A stretch of DNA of 64,000 nt, from contig JABLXE010000001.1 of assembly GCA_013178225.1 (NCBI GenBank), positions 248,001-312,000 on the forward strand, given 5' to 3'. The position numbers and the translations under genes are program-made. Source of the stretch: Methanotrichaceae archaeon. GTDB lineage: Archaea > Halobacteriota > Methanosarcinia > Methanotrichales > Methanotrichaceae. The notes under the pieces were generated by a model. The model was not told the origin of the DNA, searched no databases, and saw nothing but the letters and a program-made list of their open reading frames with translations. Below, in pieces: positions 54,131-61,998 of this stretch. How positions within the stretch are numbered: position 1 is the stretch's first letter; the number at the start of each line of letters is the position of its first letter.

Positions 54131-54802
54131 TTAATTATGGTAATAGTAAAGTTCTCTTGGATTATTGACCCGCAAAAAGACGGACTCTTCAGGAGAAACT
54201 GGGTGTCTTATGCGCGATCCGACGCTTGCCCCAGCCTTGCCAAATATCATGAAGTGGCTCTCTGCCTGATCCACTGAGGCAGATTCGCAAAAATAGGAAA
54301 GCCTTACTTCAAATCGATCATTCTCGTCGGGATCCAGTGCTTTGATAGCTTCAATGAAGTTCTGAGCGCATGATACTAAAAAAAAAGGCCAATCAGTAAC
54401 AAAAATTGTCTTGTGACCCATTTCATCGTCCATTATAGGATTTGATGCATAGAGGGCTGTAGGATAATTGCACACTTCTTGCTCTGTCCCTCTATTGAAA
54501 AAAATTCCCCCAAAACCACGATTATTGGGGTATTCCAAAATCCCAATTGCAGCAGTTGTTCCTAAAAGTGAATGAGGAAATAGAGCGTTTAGTAATATCG
54601 TTTTACTTACAGAGAATTCTAATAAACGAGGATCAGCGGGTGTTGAATCGTCTTCGTTAGCCTCGATATTCGGTGTCATAAAGAGCATATCACAAAGAAG
54701 GGATTTAAATTTATCTAATGCTATTTCAGAGGACTCCTTTAATAATGGGTAGAAAAAGAGGTTTTTATGTGGGTGGGTTAATTGGGTGACTGCTCTCCTC
54801 AT
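54131..54802 (-). CDS. hypothetical protein of the element
   Basis: 223 aa, more AT-rich than the neighbouring chromosome. LLCDMLFMTPNIEANEDDST and IGILEYPNNRGFGGIFFNRG are the most distinct stretches; no family recognised. The ATG at 54802 overlaps the upstream gene's stop (ATGA); ATG 54817 is an alternative. Second gene of a reverse-strand pair. Confidence 0.55.
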   Translation of the reverse strand: MRRAVTQLTHPHKNLFFYPLLKESSEIALDKFKSLLCDMLFMTPNIEANEDDSTPADPRLLEFSVSKTILLNALFPHSLLGTTAAIGILEYPNNRGFGGIFFNRGTEQEVCNYPTALYASNPIMDDEMGHKTIFVTDWPFFLVSCAQNFIEAIKALDPDENDRFEVRLSYFCESASVDQAESHFMIFGKAGASVGSRIRHPVSPEESVFLRVNNPRELYYYHN

Positions 54803-55320
54803 GTGTCGTCTTCCCATTTCTTCTCTTCAAGTTCATTTCTCAGTTGATGCTCATATGCATCCTCCAAACCCCCTGGGTAGGCTAATGGCCTATCATAGCC
54901 AGGAATGGACACGCGCTCAAAAAGACGGATATCAATGAATCTCTCAAGCTCATATAAATGATCGTACAGAACTTTAGCTCTCTCAAGTTCTATCTCTGAC
55001 GGCGGGCGGATTTTTAATCTTCCCTCTTCATCTTCCCCAAACACAATTAGATTCTTGTCATCAATAGATCGAACCTTCTTGTATTCCATCCGAGACATAA
55101 GCATAGTAACTACTTCAAGCATTGTGAAAATTTGAGCATCGTTGACAACTTTTTTGACACGTTGCCAGGGCAAGAATTTGACGATCCAGCGCGCGTCTTG
55201 GACCGCATCCAGCGTGCCTTTCAACTTTTGAATCATTTTAAAATCGTATCGCGATCTTGTAGCAGAATCTGCCCCATCTCGCTTTAGCAAGTAGTCCCTT
55301 TGAAGGTCTGTTAATGTCAT
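54799..55320 (-). CDS. hypothetical protein of the element
   Basis: 173 aa, highly charged and helical (MTLTDLQRDYLLKRDGADSA; LERAKVLYDHLYELERFIDI). Probably cytoplasmic. TTTTAAATA on the minus strand lies 24-31 bp before the ATG, so the transcript should be leaderless. It faces the 57-aa gene across a region of shared operator-like repeats; a regulatory, defence or anti-defence role is open. Confidence 0.55.
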   Translation of the reverse strand: MTLTDLQRDYLLKRDGADSATRSRYDFKMIQKLKGTLDAVQDARWIVKFLPWQRVKKVVNDAQIFTMLEVVTMLMSRMEYKKVRSIDDKNLIVFGEDEEGRLKIRPPSEIELERAKVLYDHLYELERFIDIRLFERVSIPGYDRPLAYPGGLEDAYEHQLRNELEEKKWEDDT

Positions 55321-55329
55321 GCGGTAATA

Positions 55330-55405
55330 CTTACCACCTATCTATTTAAAACTTACCACATTGACTAATATTCATACCACTAAATTCGTGGTAAGATTTA
55401 AATAG
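55330..55405. promoter_or_regulatory. divergent early promoter with CTTACCAC operator repeats
   Basis: CTTACCAC occurs at 55330-55337 and 55352-55359, and inverted as GTGGTAAG at 55388-55395. The longer arms CTATTTAAAACTTACCAC (55342-55359) and GTGGTAAGATTTAAATAG (55388-55405) are near-perfect inverted repeats, each containing a TATA-like box facing outward. A degenerate half-site ATACCAC is at 55374-55380. This looks like one regulator controlling both leaderless transcripts. Confidence 0.6.
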
Positions 55406-55428
55406 TCAGGCTGTATTACTCTTCTAAC

Positions 55429-55602
55429 ATGAAGAGATTTCGAGACCGAAGATGTTCAGAAGTTGTGACTGCGAAGCTGCACTCTGAACAGCGCCGTTTC
55501 CTGGAGACGCAGGCAGTAGCACGAGATGTATCGATCTGCGCGGTTATTCGATCCCTGATCGATTCTGAAATGCAGAAAACGAGAACAAAAAATGTCAGCT
55601 GA
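55429..55602 (+). CDS. 57-aa Arc/RHH-like DNA-binding protein
   Basis: MKRFRDRRCSEVVTAKLHSE then QRRFLETQAVARDVSICAVI and RSLIDSE: strand, helix, turn, helix as in ribbon-helix-helix proteins. TATA box ATTTAAATAG ends 24 bp before the ATG. Likely binds the repeats just upstream and represses its own and the divergent promoter. Confidence 0.6.
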   Translation: MKRFRDRRCSEVVTAKLHSEQRRFLETQAVARDVSICAVIRSLIDSEMQKTRTKNVS

Positions 55603-55695
55603 AAACAAAACAGAATCGACAGGCCGTGCGGCAAAAGTTGTCCAGACCGCGCCGCAAGGCCGCGAACACGCGCGCGCATTTACGTGGTGTCACCT

Positions 55696-55938
55696 ATGAG
55701 TTACTCCTTCATCCATGATAAGGATTTCCAAACTCTCCAGCCATGGACCGACTGCATCGGGCCACTTCATGAACTGAATGTCCAGGATAGCTTGTTGATT
55801 GCTAGGATTGGACACGTTGCGATTCTTCTTCCACTCGACCTGTACGAGAAGCTGCGGGGCCTAGTGGGTCGAAAGATAGCGATTTTGCGGACAGATGAGG
55901 GTTATCGCTATCGGGAAGTGGTGAAGAGTGCCACCTGA
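55696..55938 (+). CDS. small hypothetical protein
   Basis: 80 aa from MSYSFIHDKDFQTLQPWTDC. A short alpha/beta protein with LLIARIGHVAILLPLDLYEK and IAILRTDEGYRYREV; no family recognised. GTG 55684 is an alternative start. Overlaps the next gene by 11 bp. Confidence 0.5.
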   Translation: MSYSFIHDKDFQTLQPWTDCIGPLHELNVQDSLLIARIGHVAILLPLDLYEKLRGLVGRKIAILRTDEGYRYREVVKSAT

Positions 55939-56263
55939 CCACGGTGAAGAGACCGCGCGCCGGGCAACGTCATCCCGGACCCAAACCGAAACCGCGGAGC
56001 GTCGGCGCGGCCAGTGGCAGGCGATTTATCCGATAAACACCACCAAGCCAATCCCAGGGGCTCTGCCAATTGATTGGGTTTGCTACTGTGACCCAGACCA
56101 GAAGACCGGAGCGGGCATCACACTCAACGGGGCGAGGGTTTGTCCGAAGTGTGGCCGGTCGCCGCTGGATTACCATCTGCAAAAAAAGCTCGATCGGCAG
56201 CAGCACATTCCCCGCACAAAAGACGACAAAGCCTGGAAGAAGGCCGCGAAGGGGTGGCGCTGA
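55928..56263 (+). CDS. zinc-ribbon hypothetical protein
   Basis: 111 aa, GTG start. A basic N-terminus, then a possible zinc site CYCDPDQKTGAGITLNGARV followed by CPKCGRSPLDYH. Its stop overlaps the primase-helicase ATG by one base (TGATG), so it is probably translated with that gene and may help replication. Confidence 0.5.
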   Translation: MPPDHGEETARRATSSRTQTETAERRRGQWQAIYPINTTKPIPGALPIDWVCYCDPDQKTGAGITLNGARVCPKCGRSPLDYHLQKKLDRQQHIPRTKDDKAWKKAAKGWR

Positions 56264-59256
56264 TGGCTGGCTTCGACCGCTCTGACATTGCCCGCACCGC
56301 TAACGCGTTCCATGTTCCAGGTGGTGTTTTTGAGCTGCGGATACCGAAGGCAGGCAAATCTAAGACCATTAGCGGCTACTACGATGATGCGAGGGCCTTT
56401 GCCGATGCAGTGGTGGGCTTGGCTGATGATGAGTTCCCCGGCTGCTATTTCACGATAAATTCAACAAAGCCCGAACTCCTGGCCAGGTGCGCCAATCAGT
56501 ACAAACGGTTTGCTGAGGTTACTACATCCGATGCGGATATCCTGGCCCGAAGGTGGCTACCTATTGATCTGGACCCCGCAAGGCCGTCAGGCATATCATC
56601 TTCGGACACGGAGCACGACGCAGCCCTGGAGATGGCCCGGAAGATTCGAGGGTGGTTGATCGAGCGAGGCTGGCCGGAGAACGCCTTCGTCCTTGCAGAT
56701 AGCGGGAACGGGGCGCACCTGGTCGCCCGGATTGATTTGCCAAACGACGAGGCGGCAAAGAATCTTGTAAAAAGGTGCTTGGAGGCCCTGAATACCGTCT
56801 TCTCCTCTGAGAAGGTCAAAGTGGACACGACCACCTTCAACGCGGCTCGGATCTGGAAGATATACGGGACCATGGCCCGGAAGGGCAGCAGTACGCATGA
56901 TAGACCTCACCGCCTGGCAAAGCTCCTGGAAGTACCCGAGATCCTGGAGACCGTCTCCAGGGAGACGCTGGAAGAGTTGGCCGGCACTACACAGGAGAGC
57001 GAATCGGCAAAACAGGAGACAGGGAGCTGCAGGTCAGGATTTGACCCTAAGAAATATGCAGAGGCCCACGGCGCAAGCGTGCTCCGGGTAGAGCCCTGGA
57101 CAGACCCCGAAGGCGGAAAATGGGAATTAGCCATCCTTGCAGAGTGTCCATTCGATTCATCACATAACAGAGGAGAGGCCAGGATAGGCGTCCGGGAAGA
57201 TGGTCTGAGGACATTTCGATGCTTCCACAGTTCCTGTCAGGGCAAAGACTGGCACGCCCTCCGGGACCTGTGGGAGCCGAACCGAAAGGCCAAAGCAGAA
57301 GCGGAGCCCAAATCAGAAAATGGTTCAGCACTGGCTGATATCCAGGTCAACGGACGATATCTGCAAGAAATAACTGCGGATGTGATGGCAGCACTGGAGC
57401 AGCACAACGAGCCACCCCAAATATTCGTCCAATCTGGTCATTTAGCGAGAATTAAATCAGTTCAGAGCCGATCTGTGATAGAGCCCCTTGGTGAGAGCGC
57501 ATTACGTGGCCTGATGGCCCGATCAGCCGGGTTCGTAAAATACGATGGCGAGGACGACAACGGGAAGCCAAAATTTGTTAAAGTCCGCCCTCCGCTAGAT
57601 GTAGCACGTGATGTTCTCAGCCTTGGGAGCTGGTCTGGCTTCCCCGGTATAGAAGGAGTCATTGAGACGCCAACGATTCGACTAGATGGCTCAATTTTGG
57701 CGGTGCCGGGATATGATGAAGCTACTCGGCTATACTATGCACCCAGCGGCAACCTCGATGGCCTGCACATTGATGAGATGCCTTCTCAGGAGGACGCCCG
57801 AAACGCAGCAGGGTACATAATAACGGAAATTTTTTCCGATTTTCCCTTCAAGGACGAGGCATCCAAGGCGAACGCGCTAGCATTAATCTTATCGGCAGTA
57901 GCGAGGCCATTGATTGATGGAGGGGTGCCCCTGGCGCTCATCGACAAGCCACAGGCGGGTACGGGGGCTAGTTTTTTGGCCGATGTCGCATCGACGATCG
58001 CAACTACCCGCCCGGCCCACATGATGGGAGCGCCTGAGACCGAAGACGAATGGCGCAAGCTAATCACTAGTGCATTGTTGGACGGTAACCAGGTAGACGT
58101 GTTCGATAACCTGACCGGGAAGCTGCGGTCGGCTTCGCTGACGCGTGCCTTGACTTCTCGGATCTGGCGAGATCGATTGTTGGGCAAAACTGAGATGGTC
58201 GATATACTGCAGCGGGCAGTCTGGATCGCCACAGGAAACAACATCTCCATTGGAGGTGATATTGCTAGGCGGTCCTACTGGATCAGAATGGACGCATCAA
58301 TGGCCCGGCCATGGCTACGAACTGGATTCCGGCATGATGATCTCCTGGGCTGGATCAAAACTAACCATGCTGCTATTCTATCCGCACTGCTTACGATGTC
58401 CAGGGCTTGGGTGGCAGCAGGAAGGCCAGAGGGGAAAGCGAAGGCGTTGGGTGGCTTCCAGGAATGGTCCACCGTGATAGGCGGCATCCTTGAGTTTGCC
58501 GGTGTGGAGGGGTTCCTGGGTAATGCTTCAGAACTCTATGATTCTATGGATCAAGATGTTCAGCAGTGGGACGCCTTTCTTGAAGCTTGGGCCGAAATTC
58601 ATGCTGACCATGCCATAAGCGCCGGAACCCTCAGAGATGACCTGATATCGACTAATCCGATTTCCAGGACACTACAGGACGCGATGCCTGATGATGTGTC
58701 TGAGGCAGTACGCAAAGATCGACGGGCATCCCTCAGTCTTGGCGTGACGCTCGGCAAGCACATTGATCAGATCTATCCATCAGGACGCAAGCTGTGTCGC
58801 GAGAAGGACTCCCACAGCAAGGCGAACCTCTGGAAGGTCGAGTTTGCGGGTAGTGGGCAAAACCAAGAACCGAAATCAAGCGACGGTTTTGCGGGTAGTG
58901 CGGGTAGTAATCCTATACACCAGCACATTTTCGGAAACCAGAGTAAAAGTGATTATAGTATATTAGTGGAACAACTACCCGCACTACCCGCAAACCAGCA
59001 ACAAGCGACCGAATCCGGAGAAGTCCAACTACCCGCAAACAAGCATGTGGGCAGTCCGAAGTCCAAGAAGGCAGACCCCGAGCAGCCTGAGAAAGTCCGA
59101 ATTATCGCATCTCCCGGATATAGAACACAAATCCCAGTGTCTGATAATCCGGGCAGATGGGTTGACCACTTATACAATTTCGGCGAGATCGCCGAATTCC
59201 CCCACTGGCGGGCAAAGAACCTCATCGATCGGGGCATAGCCGAAGCAATTAATTAA
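56263..59256 (+). CDS. AEP primase fused to D5-like helicase, replication protein of the element
   Basis: 997 aa. PrimPol-type domain: IDLDPARPSG (Asp102/Asp104), ADSGNGAHLVARID (147-157) and RIWKIYGTMARKG. A CHC2-like zinc module follows (Cys295, His301, Cys320, Cys325). A superfamily 3/D5-like ATPase region at 550-680 has VDVFDN (Walker B-like), WIATGNN (sensor) and DIARRSYWIRMD (Arg finger). The Walker A equivalent is DKPQAGTGASFL, with Ala569 where Lys is expected. The C-terminal about 130 residues are low-complexity and hold the DNA repeats at 58846-59036. Confidence 0.82.
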   Translation: MAGFDRSDIARTANAFHVPGGVFELRIPKAGKSKTISGYYDDARAFADAVVGLADDEFPGCYFTINSTKPELLARCANQYKRFAEVTTSDADILARRWLPIDLDPARPSGISSSDTEHDAALEMARKIRGWLIERGWPENAFVLADSGNGAHLVARIDLPNDEAAKNLVKRCLEALNTVFSSEKVKVDTTTFNAARIWKIYGTMARKGSSTHDRPHRLAKLLEVPEILETVSRETLEELAGTTQESESAKQETGSCRSGFDPKKYAEAHGASVLRVEPWTDPEGGKWELAILAECPFDSSHNRGEARIGVREDGLRTFRCFHSSCQGKDWHALRDLWEPNRKAKAEAEPKSENGSALADIQVNGRYLQEITADVMAALEQHNEPPQIFVQSGHLARIKSVQSRSVIEPLGESALRGLMARSAGFVKYDGEDDNGKPKFVKVRPPLDVARDVLSLGSWSGFPGIEGVIETPTIRLDGSILAVPGYDEATRLYYAPSGNLDGLHIDEMPSQEDARNAAGYIITEIFSDFPFKDEASKANALALILSAVARPLIDGGVPLALIDKPQAGTGASFLADVASTIATTRPAHMMGAPETEDEWRKLITSALLDGNQVDVFDNLTGKLRSASLTRALTSRIWRDRLLGKTEMVDILQRAVWIATGNNISIGGDIARRSYWIRMDASMARPWLRTGFRHDDLLGWIKTNHAAILSALLTMSRAWVAAGRPEGKAKALGGFQEWSTVIGGILEFAGVEGFLGNASELYDSMDQDVQQWDAFLEAWAEIHADHAISAGTLRDDLISTNPISRTLQDAMPDDVSEAVRKDRRASLSLGVTLGKHIDQIYPSGRKLCREKDSHSKANLWKVEFAGSGQNQEPKSSDGFAGSAGSNPIHQHIFGNQSKSDYSILVEQLPALPANQQQATESGEVQLPANKHVGSPKSKKADPEQPEKVRIIASPGYRTQIPVSDNPGRWVDHLYNFGEIAEFPHWRAKNLIDRGIAEAIN
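58846..59036. repeat. iteron-like GCGGGTAGT cluster, possible replication origin
   Basis: The 9-mer GCGGGTAGT occurs at 58846-58854, 58891-58899 and 58900-58908; its complement ACTACCCGC occurs at 58974-58982, 58983-58991 and 59028-59036. The two tandem pairs face each other around an AT-rich core (58909-58973). Together they make a long imperfect inverted repeat. Location inside the replication gene's 3' end suits an origin. Confidence 0.55.
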
Positions 59257-59277
59257 TTTTTCTTGAGGTGATTCAAA

Positions 59278-59463
59278 TTGATTCATGAATCTGAGTTAGC
59301 TGACAGCTTGCAAGAACGTAAGCTTGCGCTACAACGGCGAAGAGAGTACTTCTTGGAAGTGCTGGCGGCATACGCTGATGACATTGCAAAATTGGATGAC
59401 CAGATTGCCGTGGTTGAGAGTCAGCAGCTGGAGATCGATTTGGCTCGGAGGCTTGACCGATGA
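59278..59463 (+). CDS. 61-aa coiled-coil protein
   Basis: TTG start with GAGGTGA six bases upstream. MIHESELADSLQERKLALQR through VVESQQLEIDLARRLDR is one long amphipathic helix or coiled coil. Its stop overlaps the next ATG (ATGA). Confidence 0.55.
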   Translation: MIHESELADSLQERKLALQRRREYFLEVLAAYADDIAKLDDQIAVVESQQLEIDLARRLDR

Positions 59464-59600
59464 GCAAAGGCAAATCGAGATGCCGCACGGCTCGACGTAA
59501 TGTCCACAAGAGCCGGTTGATCTCAAATCGCCAATACGCAAAGCTACGATATGACAAACAGAACTACGATAAACCAACCGCAGGAGACGCGATACAATGA
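59460..59600 (+). CDS. 46-aa basic protein
   Basis: MSKGKSRCRTARRNVHKSRL through KPTAGDAIQ. Very basic, possibly nucleic-acid-binding. Overlaps both neighbours by four bases, which supports real translation in a coupled run of small genes. Confidence 0.5.
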   Translation: MSKGKSRCRTARRNVHKSRLISNRQYAKLRYDKQNYDKPTAGDAIQ

Positions 59601-59752
59601 TGTGTGCAAAGAAAAGCAGCGACGGCCAGGCCAAGCGGCTCGAATGCTCCGACGAGGGCCGATTGTATGTGGTACTCTACGGCAGGACATCGACAGGCGA
59701 CCTGGTGCCGGTCCTGGTGGATGAGACCGGCCGGATAGTCATATCGAGCTGA
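59597..59752 (+). CDS. 51-aa hypothetical protein
   Basis: MMCAKKSSDGQAKRLECSDE then LYVVLYGRTSTGDLVPVLVD: a compact beta-rich small protein. Overlaps the preceding stop (ATGA), part of the same run. GTGCAAAG-type Shine-Dalgarno is not obvious; the AGGAGA at 59582-59587 may serve. Confidence 0.5.
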   Translation: MMCAKKSSDGQAKRLECSDEGRLYVVLYGRTSTGDLVPVLVDETGRIVISS

Positions 59753-59797
59753 TGGCAGAGACCCCCTACCTTGAATGAAAATAGGAAACGATAGGCC

Positions 59798-60130
59798 ATG
59801 AACGACACAACAGGATCTAAGAAAAAGCGAGTCTCCGGTTGGCTCTCGATCAAAGATCCCAAGGACCTGCAGAAGGCCCTGGTGCGGATGCTTAATAAAA
59901 TTCTGGCCTCCGAGGATCCGCTTTCACATGCCGGCCGGTTCGCATCATTGGCCAATACCTGGCTGAATGCAAAGCGACTGGAGCTCGAGGCCGGTGAGTG
60001 GGCGGACCTGAAATCACGGATTGAACTACTTGAGCAGGCGCAGGTTTTCAACAAGTACTCCGGCCTGAACGATTTCAAAAAGGACATGCAGGAACTTAAG
60101 GAGCTGATGAAGCGTGATACCCACAGGTAG
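59798..60130 (+). CDS. hypothetical protein of the element
   Basis: 110 aa. MNDTTGSKKKRVSGWLSIKD then VRMLNKILASEDPLSHAGRF and a C-terminal coiled-coil. Helical, charged; a small terminase-like or packaging role cannot be shown. Overlaps the next gene by 17 bp. Confidence 0.5.
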   Translation: MNDTTGSKKKRVSGWLSIKDPKDLQKALVRMLNKILASEDPLSHAGRFASLANTWLNAKRLELEAGEWADLKSRIELLEQAQVFNKYSGLNDFKKDMQELKELMKRDTHR

Positions 60131-60743
60131 CAAAAAAGTTTCCAGGTTAGAGATAAAAAACGCTGGTGCTATCCATGCACTTGTAGAAGAGGAGAGAGAG
60201 AAAAAGGCGGCCGGCCTCGAAGAGTGGCGGCAACAGAATTGCTTCCGCCTTTCGTGGGACCTGTTCACCCTGTTGGAAGGGCCGAAGCTGGAAAACCCCG
60301 ACGAATACGTGAAATGTGGGGATGAAAGCGAGGATGATAGTCTATTCATTGATTCCCAGCTGGCCTATTTCGATATGATGAACCGTGTGTTGGAGCATGG
60401 GATCGACGATGAAGGCTGTATCAGAACGACCGGGCTATCCAAGGAAGAGCTGGCATTTGCGACCGCCATTGAGCATCTCTTCCAGAGAACCACCGTGGAT
60501 TGGTTGCTGCGCAGGGGGATTAATGCTCAAGCAACTGCGCTCGGTCTGGGCCGCGAGATCCACGCCGGCGAGCTGTCCATTGCAGTTCAACTAATCGACG
60601 CACATAGGGGCGGTCCCGAGTGGCGTCAAATCTGTGAGACCAATGCGGGCCAGGCGGCGCTAGATGCCCGGTTTGGCATTCCGACTATCACGGAAATTCC
60701 AAGCCCCGGCCTACAGTGGATTAATCCATTTGATGAGATATAA
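60114..60743 (+). CDS. hypothetical protein of the element
   Basis: 209 aa, GTG start. Mostly helical with many acidic residues (CGDESEDDSLFIDSQLAYFD) and a C-terminal FGIPTITEIPSPGLQWINP. No family recognised. Lies in the tightly packed unknown block between the primase and the tape-measure gene. Confidence 0.55.
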   Translation: MIPTGSKKVSRLEIKNAGAIHALVEEEREKKAAGLEEWRQQNCFRLSWDLFTLLEGPKLENPDEYVKCGDESEDDSLFIDSQLAYFDMMNRVLEHGIDDEGCIRTTGLSKEELAFATAIEHLFQRTTVDWLLRRGINAQATALGLGREIHAGELSIAVQLIDAHRGGPEWRQICETNAGQAALDARFGIPTITEIPSPGLQWINPFDEI

Positions 60744-60763
60744 ATTCAAGGAGATGAATATAA

Positions 60764-61099
60764 ATGTCAGAATTAGAACAGTGTTACAAGGCACTTGAAC
60801 AAATTGGAAAGAGTATCGTGCAGAAAAGCGCATCGGGCAAACCCGCAAACGTTCAAAAAGCAATGGCAATGACTGAGGCCTCGAAGACTCCTGCAGGCGC
60901 TGTCCTGGTCAGAAAAATCCTGCAGCTCGAGCAGCAGCGAAGCGTCCGGGCGCAGTTTGGCCCGGTCCTGAAGGCGATGGGTGAGGATATCGAGGACGAC
61001 GAAAGCGAGGAGGAACTTATTGAGCAACTCCGCGATGTTCTGAGGCAAGAAAAGAGCCTGGCCAAGCGGATCAACAGGATCAGGGCGCGGAGGGCCTGA
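60764..61099 (+). CDS. hypothetical protein of the element
   Basis: 111 aa, two long helices: LEQCYKALEQIGKSIVQKSA, then IEDDESEEELIEQLRDVLRQ and a basic RINRIRARRA tail. GGAGATG precedes by about 8 bases. Unknown; may be a chaperone or tail-assembly protein by position. Confidence 0.55.
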   Translation: MSELEQCYKALEQIGKSIVQKSASGKPANVQKAMAMTEASKTPAGAVLVRKILQLEQQRSVRAQFGPVLKAMGEDIEDDESEEELIEQLRDVLRQEKSLAKRINRIRARRA

Positions 61100-61101
61100 A
61101 C

Positions 61102-61611
61102 ATGTCACTCGTCCGTGAACACTATCAGGCGCACCCAAGCAAGTTCGACGACCTCCACAGGCTGCTCGACCGGGAACCCGGTCTAAGGGCCAAGTTGCCG
61201 GCCATCCGCCAGGCTATGCTATCATGCTGTGGCGCTGAGAAGTCGAAGGCGGGAAAGGTCGAGTTGGTTGTGGCCGATACCCAGAGATGGGATGCCCTGA
61301 GCGAGGACGTGCAGGCCATCCATGACAAGCTGGCTGCGATTGACCACGCGGTCCAGGAGATTGATGCAGTCCTGGCCGAGATGCAAGAGGCCGGAGTCGA
61401 GGGCATCCTGCCGACCGTCCGGGGGATCTGGCAGGTCGAGGAGGCCAGGAGGACGAAGCCAGCATGTCAGGTGGGAGAGTATATCAACGCGTTTGGAGTG
61501 CGCGTAGATGCCAGCGGGCGGCAAATCAAATCCGTCTCCGACCCACAAGCCTTGAAGTGGGCTGAGCGAGCCCAGACCGCCTTACAAGAAGCGGTGAAGA
61601 TCGTAGGCTAG
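61102..61611 (+). CDS. hypothetical protein of the element
   Basis: 169 aa. Coiled-coil middle (IHDKLAAIDHAVQEIDAVLA) and a C-terminus with EYINAFGVRVDASGRQIKSV. Begins two bases after the preceding stop, so the pair is coupled. Unknown function. Confidence 0.55.
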   Translation: MSLVREHYQAHPSKFDDLHRLLDREPGLRAKLPAIRQAMLSCCGAEKSKAGKVELVVADTQRWDALSEDVQAIHDKLAAIDHAVQEIDAVLAEMQEAGVEGILPTVRGIWQVEEARRTKPACQVGEYINAFGVRVDASGRQIKSVSDPQALKWAERAQTALQEAVKIVG

Positions 61612-61728
61612 TTAACGTTTACCCAAAAAACCAAGGGGCGGCGGGCAAGGCCAGGGTTCCACCCTCGCGCTTCTCATCATCTTCACGCGAGCGCCCCATC
61701 CGCTGCCCTCGAAAAAGGAGGCAATTTT
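61612..61728 (+). other. structured leader before the Cys-motif gene
   Basis: 117 bp with G/C-rich complementary stretches: CTCGCG (about 61664-61669) pairs with CGCGAG (about 61687-61692), and GGGGCGGCGGGC at the left can partly pair with the GCGCCCC...GCTGCCC region at the right. AAAAAGGAGG closes it as ribosome binding site. A regulatory leader or processing site is possible. Confidence 0.3.
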
Positions 61729-61998
61729 ATGATTCCTAAAAAAGCTGTAGCTTGCCCTGTGGCGGTCCATCACGGCAAGGGTGAATGCCTCGGCAAGGCA
61801 TGTGGCTGGTACATGCAGGACGGCGATCAGTTCAATTGTCTGGTCCAGATTCAATCGGCATCGATCCTTATTGCGCTGGACCAGATCAAGGACCTGACGA
61901 CCAGATACGAGGAGCTGTTGAAATTCGTCAACTCCCTGGGCCCGCTGCTCGATGAATTCAGTAAGATAATCGAAAAGGAGCCCGAGAACCATGGTTGA
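61729..61998 (+). CDS. four-cysteine small protein of the element
   Basis: 89 aa. CPVAVHHGKGECLGKACGWY followed by a fourth Cys in QFNCLVQI: spacing suggests a metal-binding knuckle. The C-terminal half is a helix (LLKFVNSLGPLLDEFSKIIE). AGGAGG is seven bases upstream. It overlaps the tape-measure start by eight bases. Similar small Cys-motif proteins are common in methanogen mobile DNA. Confidence 0.6.
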   Translation: MIPKKAVACPVAVHHGKGECLGKACGWYMQDGDQFNCLVQIQSASILIALDQIKDLTTRYEELLKFVNSLGPLLDEFSKIIEKEPENHG

